NCBI GenBank assembly: GCA_019009955.1
Contig: CM032232.1
Coordinates: 139,573,001 to 139,637,000 of the forward strand
DNA length: 64,000 nucleotides
Direction of reading: 5' to 3'
Origin: Riptortus pedestris
Lineage: Eukaryota > Arthropoda > Insecta > Hemiptera > Alydidae
Shown here in pieces: positions 57,045 to 64,000 of the stretch. Numbering within the stretch: position 1 is the stretch's first letter; each line of letters opens with the position of its first letter. The position numbers were made by a program, and so were the translations under genes. The notes under the pieces were generated by a model. The model had not been told where the DNA came from. It saw only the letters and a list, made by a program, of their open reading frames with translations, and ran no database searches.

Positions 57045-57050
57045 TTTTTA

Positions 57051-57179
57051 GTCTTCAGCAAACTCCCACCCCTATTCATGCCATGAACCACTTCATTCCA
57101 AGGTTAAATACCAAATATTGTTTTCATTGAACTTCTACTTTGTATGGTATATACAAACGCTCCCTGTTGATCCTTCTCT
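57051..57179 (-). mobile_element. H family, middle fragment
   Basis: TCTTCAGCAAACTCCCACCC, CATGCCATGAACCAC, ACCAAATATTGTTTTCATTG and CGCTCCCTGTTGATCC: the 5'-half block of the 63300 subtype without ends. Confidence 0.55.
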
Positions 57180-57679
57180 TTAGCTGATTTCCCTTAAGGG
57201 AAATCAGCTATTGAGGTTGTACTCATGACGGAATTTTCGAGATTTTTCTTCTATTGTCCATCGATCCTACCATGTAGATGACGAAAATGAGGTCCGTTCA
57301 AAACTGTATATATTGATATATATATATTTGTCTGTTACCGCTCTAGCGGTCGTTACCAAACGCGATATTTAGCCGTTTTATGTAAAAAGAAAGATCAAGT
57401 TCGTTAATGGCTGAAATCGGACTAGTGGGAGGGAAGTTTAGAGGGGAGGAGTTTCTAAAATTCGAAATATTTCCGTTACTATACGTCGGATCGAAAAATC
57501 GTATAAAATCAATATTATTGCAAATTAAATTTACTATAAATATTGTTATATACATTTATTATCTATCTTGAATATTAACCGAAATATTTGCATTTTTATG
57601 AAATCGGGGCGGATAACAGATGAGAGTAAAACTTCACTTGGGAAATCTGCTTAGTTTACGCAGCCCCTGCGTGACGGAC
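57180..57679 (-). mobile_element. H family, near full-length
   Basis: TTAGCTGATTTCCCTTAAGGG (hairpin intact, one change), short TA core (57308-57327), body, then a shortened 5' subtype and GCTTAGTTTACGC, CTGCGTGACGGAC. Confidence 0.85.
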
Positions 57680-57689
57680 TTTTTGTTGT

Positions 57690-58044
57690 TGGACTACTAA
57701 GATTTCAGAGATTGAGACAAACACTATTTTTATTCATTGTAAATTACAGTAATAGCTATAATAGATACTTGTTTATAAAATTAATGTGTTATATTTGACA
57801 TATTTCAGTAATTTTTTTTTTCCGGGGATGAATATTTCTAGCTGTTAAGCGCTGAGCGGTTAGCTTACCTGTTTGTTTACCAGTCAGATGCCTTCAGTTT
57901 GGGAGGTTATTAAAATTGACTGAATGATTTCTCATGTATTTATTCACTTATTATTGACGGCGGTTTTAAGTGTTTGTAGATTTGTCTATTGCAAAATTTC
58001 ATGAGGAAAATCTGCTTCGTTTACGCAGCCCCTGCGTGACGGAC
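57690..58044 (-). mobile_element. H family, 5' half
   Basis: TTGGACTACTAAGATTTCAG, TTTTCCGGGGATGAATATT, CCTGTTTGTTTACCAGTC, AATCTGCTTCGTTTACGC, CTGCGTGACGGAC. It begins directly after the previous copy's T-rich junction. Confidence 0.65.
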
Positions 58045-58049
58045 TTTTT

Positions 58050-58168
58050 ACATTCTCGACCATAAATCATAAACATTTTGAGATTCTGATATGTGAGATG
58101 AGACGGCCTGTTATGCCAAAATGTGGGAAATCTGCTTAGTCTTCTCATCCCGTGCGTGTTGGTCATTA
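58050..58168 (-). mobile_element. H family, decayed 5' end
   Basis: GATATGTGAGATGAGACGGCC, GGGAAATCTGCTTAGTCTTC, CCGTGCGTGTTGGTC: last member of a same-strand series starting at 56260. Confidence 0.45.
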
Positions 58169-58859
58169 TTAGGTGTGCAACATGGGTTCTCCGGAAGGAC
58201 CCATCAGCTGTCCACCACAATTTCCCTCGCGAGCAGCTCCCGTCCCCCGAGATGCTGTCAGCCTAACCACAATAAGCCCGAATGAGGTCGCAGCCGCGGC
58301 TTCTTTTGTGAGTCCTTTGAACAAAGAGAATGTCATCCACAGCTTTTCCTTGCTCAGAAGGCGGCGAATTATTCCTCAGACAGAAAGTATGAAAGGATTT
58401 CAAAATTAAAAAGGGTTTATTTTTCACTCTCAGGCCCCCTCCAGGGTTTACAAGAAATGAGAAGTTTCGCCAAATCCTTTTCCTTAATGAATCATCTTTG
58501 TTTTCATGCTCTTTCCATTCCTTTTTTTTTTCTCTTACTGCCTCTCTCTATTCTTGCTCCCTAACGTTTATTACGGCTGTCGTAAGAGGCAATTAAAATT
58601 TCAACAACAGATTTTCCCCTTCATTACTCACTCCCGAATGTCTTGTTATTTTTTGTCGGCACTAATAGATCTCAATACCTTCTTATCTATGTACTCACTA
58701 CCAACAAAATTTCAGTTGTTGTCTGCATATGCAAGTCTGACGCCAATCATTTGTCAACTGATACTGGCCTTAAGAAAAACCCCCTACTTTTATAACTAGA
58801 TAATCTGATAAAGAAGGCAATGTATCTGCCTGATTGCAAATTTACATTCTCTAAATTTT

Positions 58860-58860
<1 letters not shown>
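58169..58860. other. Unique island with higher GC
   Basis: 58170-58470 is GC-richer, with a 78-codon plus frame (58173-58409) of no known family. 58500-58800 holds pyrimidine-rich DNA with a 97-codon frame of low-complexity start. Neither is supported as a gene. Confidence 0.3.
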
Positions 58861-59850
<990 letters not shown>

Positions 59851-60012
59851 TTTTTCCGAAACGAATCGAGGGAGGGGTTATGGTTTTGAGGAAGGCGAGT
59901 TTAATAAAAATTGCTAATTTCTCCGTAGCGATACAAATAAATGTGTTCAGAACTTTTAGGTTTATCGTGAAACGATCTATATCATTTTTTAAACCGATGA
60001 TTTGGAAAAGAA

Positions 60013-60360
60013 ATGCCTTTCAAATCAAATAGTTTTTGGAAGTATAAAAAATATCTTAGTATTAAATGTAATACGATTAAAAAGGAAATCATGTGTCCGC
60101 ATGCTATTCGTCTGGATTTCCGAGTAAATATCGGCCATATATTCAAAGTGGTCGAGAAAAAGTTGAGGAAAGTTTTCCAGGCTCACCTCGGCCTAATCTC
60201 TTCGGTAGAGAGGCCTCAGAAACGATTTGCCGTTCATGTGAGAAAACTCAATCCGCGTAAGGAAAAGCAAACGGCCTTAAAGGACCTTCTTCTGAAGAGG
60301 CAATCTCCCAAAAATAATGGGGACGGGCTCCCATATCTGAGGGTCCTTTGCCTCCACTAG
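60013..60360 (+). CDS. Unsupported open frame, 115 codons, basic
   Basis: ATG-to-stop frame in non-repetitive DNA: Lys/Arg-rich, no low complexity, no signal peptide or membrane segment, no motif I know (contains FKVVEKKLRKVFQAHLGLIS). A 72-codon frame (59814-60032) overlaps its start. It could be chance, an exon piece or an old element. I list it only because it is the longest non-repeat, non-element frame in the right third. Confidence 0.12.
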   Translation: MPFKSNSFWKYKKYLSIKCNTIKKEIMCPHAIRLDFRVNIGHIFKVVEKKLRKVFQAHLGLISSVERPQKRFAVHVRKLNPRKEKQTALKDLLLKRQSPKNNGDGLPYLRVLCLH

Positions 60361-60575
60361 ATCCTGCGTCAATCCTTCTCAAGGATATTGGAGGATGTGG
60401 TATCTTATTCAATCATGACACTACTGGAGGGCTTGGGTTTTATTTATTTGTTTGCTTGTTTAAGCTCCACTTCTGAGGGACAAAAGGTAGGCGAGAGGAT
60501 TGGAAAGAACTCCTTAAATAAAAGTTTTCGCAAACTGTACTTAATATAGATATAAAAAAAAAGAAAAAGAAAAAA

Positions 60576-60797
60576 GTTATTTATTTACCACTTACTTTAT
60601 GCTACTCTGGCTAATTGGGATGGGCTATCTATAGGTTATCACCTCTTTCTAGACAACAGTACGGGACTAATGATTTTACTAAAATGAGCTCGTCCTACAA
60701 AAATTCCTATTGCCCAGGCGGGAATCGAACTCGCCACTCTAGGTTTACCATTTGTTATCGAAGACCAACACCTTAACTCACATTGCAAGCATGAGCT
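60576..60797 (-). mobile_element. SINE S1, copy on minus strand
   Basis: TTATTTATTTACCACTTACTTT, GGGATGGGCTATCTATAGG, GGGACTAATGATTTTAC, a small local rearrangement near 60690, GCCCAGGCGGGAATCGAACTC (B-box complement), CCACTCTAGGTTTACC and CTTAACTCACATTGCAAGC (head). Confidence 0.75.
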
Positions 60798-60907
60798 TCA
60801 TTAGTATATTAGAATATAATACAAGTTATACCTTCACAAATCATTCTTAAGTACGTTGTAGCCTATTTTATTATAGTTCTATATTTTTTGATAAATGTGT
60901 ATATTTT

Positions 60908-61006
60908 TTAGCAGATTTCCCTTAAGGGAAATCAGCTATTGAGGTCGTACCTCTTCAGGAAAAATTTCTTCAAATGTCCATCGATCCTACTAGGATATAT
61001 ATATAT
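60908..61006 (-). mobile_element. H family, 3' part of a copy split by B
   Basis: TTAGCAGATTTCCCTTAAGGG, AATCAGCTATTGAGGTCG, TGTCCATCGATCCTACTAGG, then TA and the head of a B element. The 5' part is at 63044-63799. Confidence 0.75.
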
Positions 61007-62974
61007 ACTAGCTCAGATACCCGGCTTCGCCCGGGAATTGATTTGAGGCTGAATGGTAATGGTATTTTTTTGGCAAGGCTTTAATTTGCACAATATTTTG
61101 ACATTTACCCGTCCCAGTGTTTAGGGTTATACCCGTTGTTGGCATTCGTTAATAATAAAATTAATTTTTTATGTAAGTCTTCACTGTCCTCCAAATTGTC
61201 ATATTTCCCGTCTCCTGTGCATTATGCATAGATTTCAGTTATTAAGGACAAAATATTAACAAAGATTTGAATTAATTTTTCCAGGTGAGGTACCTCATAG
61301 TTCAAATTGGAATGAATTGTTGAGCATATCAGTATGTCTACGAAAATTACTTGTTCCACACATTGTTCCTGGAGAAATGTATAAAAAAATAAAAAAAAAA
61401 AAGTTAATCTAAATAACAAAGTAAACAACTTTTGTTATGTGCATGTTTGTCGAAAAACATATAGACAATGAAATATCGCAAATTTTTATTTCAGGCCTCC
61501 CTTATAACCCCCACTCCCATTCTAACCCAAAAATTTTAATATAGCCTATAATCATGGAAGAATTAATGCTAATTGACATACCAAGTTTTATTAGTTCGGT
61601 TTAATCGTTAGCGCCCAATGAAATAGCTGACTCCCGCTTTAGTTTATAGTGGATATCTCGTTTACACTTTGTTAAAAGATAAAAATGAATATGACAAAAG
61701 TTACTCTAAATAACAAAATAAACAACTTTTGTTATGTTCATATTTGCCGAAAAACGAATAGAAAACGAAATACCACTATTTTTAAATTCATGCCTTCCTT
61801 ACAACCCCCACTCCTGCCCGTCCCTAGAAATGTTGGTATGGCTTGTTATAATGAAAGCGTTAGTGCTAATACACATAACGAGTTTTATTTATTTCGATTG
61901 AGTCTTTTGTGCCAAATAAAATTGTTGACTCCCGCTATACTTTTTAGCGTATAACGCCTTTATACTTCGGTATACGACGATAGTGTATATAAAAAAGTTT
62001 CTCTAAATAACAAAATAAACAACTTTTGTTATGTGCATATTTGCCGAAAATGCAATAGGAAACGAAATACCACTATTTTTAAATTCAAGCCTTCCTTACA
62101 ACCCCCACTCCTGCCCGTCCCTAGAAATGTTGGTATGGCTTGTTATAATGAAAGCGTTAGTGCTAATACACATAACGAGTTTTATTTATTTCGATTGAGT
62201 CTTTTGTGCCAAATAAAATTGTTGACTCCCGCTATACTTTTTAGCGTATAACGCCTTTATACTTCGGTATACGACGATAGTGTATATAAAAAAGTTTCTC
62301 TAAATAACAAAATAAACAACTTTTGTTATGTTCATATTTGCCGAAAATGCAATAGGAAACGAAATACCACCATTATTAATTTCAGGCCTTCCTTATAACC
62401 CCCACTCCTGCCCGTCCCTAGACATGTTAGTATGACTTATAATAAGGAAGCCGTTAGTACTAATTCACATACCGAGTTTGGTGTAGTTCGGTTGAGTCTT
62501 TTGTGCCTAATAAATTGTTGACTCCCGCTATAGTTTTTAGCGTATAACTCATTTATACTTCCGTATACGGCAAAAGTACATATATTAAAAGTTACTCTAA
62601 ATTACAAAATAAACAACTTTCGTTATGAGCATATTTGCTGAAAAAGCAATAGGAAATGAAATATCGATATTTTTAATTTCAGGCCTCCCTTATAACCCCC
62701 ACTCCTGTTTGTCTTAGAGAATATTAATATAGCCTAAAGTCTAAGTTGGGCTAGTAGTAATATACATACTAAGTTTCATAAAATTCGGTTCAGCTGTTTA
62801 TGCGTGAAAAGGTAACAAACAAACAAACAAATAAACAAACAAACAAACAAACAAACAAACAAACAAACAAACAGACACCAAAGAAACAAAATGCAGTTAT
62901 GGTGTCTATGACATGTGAAACGAAAAGTTATCGTGAAATTTCGCGAAAAAAATCAATGTACAGACAGAGGTTAC

Positions 62975-63043
<69 letters not shown>
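61007..63043 (+). mobile_element. B element, complete, inside an H (TA)n core
   Basis: Head ACTAGCTCAGATACCCGGCTTCGCCCGGG, leader, five unit starts near 61401, 61697, 61993, 62291 and 62586, the third and fourth almost identical over 298 bp. Tail AAATTCGGTTCAGCTGTTTATGCG, (ACAA)n (62814-62872), end block and ~65-bp (TA)n. The largest intact B copy. Confidence 0.85.
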
Positions 63044-63048
<5 letters not shown>

Positions 63049-63799
63049 CTGTTACCGCTCTAGTGGTCGCAATTTTTGTGTAATCGTTACCAAACTCGAT
63101 ATTTAGTCGTTTTATGTAAAGAGAAAGATCAAGGGGGAGAGAGAGAAGAGAAGGGGGTTTAGAGGGGGAGAATTTTGAAAATTCGAAATATCTCCGTTAC
63201 TATAAGTCGGATCGAAAAAGTGTTTAGAATCAATCTTATTGAAAATTAAATACACTATAAACGATGTAATATACATATATTCTTTATCTTGAATATTAAC
63301 CGAGATATTTGCATTTTTCAGTTTTCAGCCTTCAGTAAACCCCCACTTCTACTAGTGTTACATAAATAGTGCTCTGTTACCTAATAAAAGATATTAATTG
63401 AAGCCTAAATACCAAATATTGTTTTCATTGAATTTTTACTTTGTGAGGTATATGCAAATACGTTCTGCTGATCCCCCCCCCTTCTTTTGTTTTTGGATTA
63501 CTAAAATTTGAGTGATTGAGATAAAACTGATTCTGATTCATTACAAATTACACCACTAGCTTTAGTAAATTGTTTTCAATAAAATTAATATGTTATATTC
63601 AAATATACTTCATTAATTGTTTGTCTTTCCGGTCTATCTATGCAGCACTACGAGGTTGGCTGGCCTGTTTGTTTACAATTCAGCCTTGTATTGTACATTT
63701 ACTGCGCATTCACCGCAGTGTTACCTGTATGTATATTTGTCTATTGTAAACCTTCGCGTGGGAAATCTGTTTAGTTTACGCAGCCCCTGCGTGACGGAC
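63044..63799 (-). mobile_element. H family, 5' part of the split copy
   Basis: TTTGTCTGTTACCGCTCTAG, GAGATATTTGCATTTTTCAG, TTTTCAGCCTTCAGTAAACC, CCGGTCTATCTATGCAGC, GGGAAATCTGTTTAGTTTACG, CTGCGTGACGGAC. Long subtype shared with 18137-18913. It lies against an RNase H remnant. Confidence 0.8.
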
Positions 63800-63826
63800 T
63801 TTATTTTTTTTTTTGGTATGTTTGTT

Positions 63827-64000
63827 GTTTATAAATTTCTTCCCATATGTTTAGTGATATTGGATAGAGTGTTGTAAATGTCTCGAAGAGTTTGCAATGA
63901 ACCTAGTGAATCGGAACAAATTAATGTGTGTTTGGGCTATGATGAAGGGGTCAGGTTTGTAAGTGCCAACCAAATTGCGTGGATTTCAGGTTCAGCTATG
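63827..64000 (-). pseudogene. RNase H domain fragment of a non-LTR retrotransposon
   Basis: Minus frame entering at the window edge: IAEPEIHAIWLALTNLTPSS, stop, HTLICSDSLGSLQTLRDIYN and a stop at about 63827. AE..AI..AL and (I/C)SDS..SLQ.L are the second and third acidic motifs of RNase HI. This domain stands between RT and the RLRIGHS tail in I/R1/LOA-type LINEs, whose tails are also found in the window. An H copy terminates it. The rest lies beyond 64000. Confidence 0.65.

Overview
This is eukaryotic DNA, AT-rich, almost wholly made of transposable elements and simple repeats. No intact host gene, rRNA, tRNA gene, operon or CRISPR was found. The repeat types fit an invertebrate, most likely an arthropod: Penelope-like retroelements, RNase H-bearing non-LTR retrotransposons, tRNA-like SINEs, an element headed by CCCGGCTTCGCCCGGG with an RTE-like (ACAA)n tail, a hAT derivative, and a Helentron-like non-autonomous family. 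The species cannot be named from the sequence. Most probably this is a large intron or intergenic heterochromatin-like DNA.

Family names are mine. H is a Helentron-like family with a (TA)n core and more than 30 copies or pieces on both strands. B is the CCCGGCTTCGCCCGGG element with internal ~297-bp tandem units. S1 and S2 are tRNA-like SINEs. PLE means Penelope-like element.

Layout. 0-2 kb: S1, S2, old H. 2.2-9.25 kb: one H copy split by three head-to-tail B elements sitting in its (TA)n core. 9.6-10.7 kb: H. 10.9-12.1 kb: PLE with a reverse transcriptase fragment fused to the end of its endonuclease by a deletion. 12.1-14.2 kb: H. 14.2-16.1 kb: PLE remnant flanked by a ~360-390 bp inverted repeat. 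16.1-23.9 kb: H copies, one S1, and a 5'-truncated LINE with a 13-bp target duplication inside an H. 24-26 kb: S2, LINE C-terminal fragment, S1. 26-31.4 kb: AT-rich unique DNA, B with a TG..CA insertion, an S1 split by an H. 31.4-34 kb: H, B with a hAT derivative inside. 34-41.7 kb: H copies, S1, PLE endonuclease interrupted by a 397-bp insertion, LINE remnant, S2. 41.8-47 kb: (GA)n, S1, PLE, H, B, H. 47-50.2 kb: mostly unique DNA. 50.2-54.24 kb: about 140 copies of a 29-bp minisatellite with higher-order structure. 54.8-60 kb: H copies, including a same-strand train. 60-64 kb: S1, H split by B, and an RNase H remnant at the right edge.

The parts are best read as a nested history. H brings (TA)n tracts, B elements land in them, and H itself lands in A/T runs of SINEs and of other H copies. 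All protein-coding traces are broken retroelement or transposon genes. The more novel observations are the H terminal architecture with paralogous empty sites, the B-in-H nesting, six hammerhead-like motifs (two with PLE coding remnants and two more beside PLE sequence), and the minisatellite's two-domain higher-order structure.
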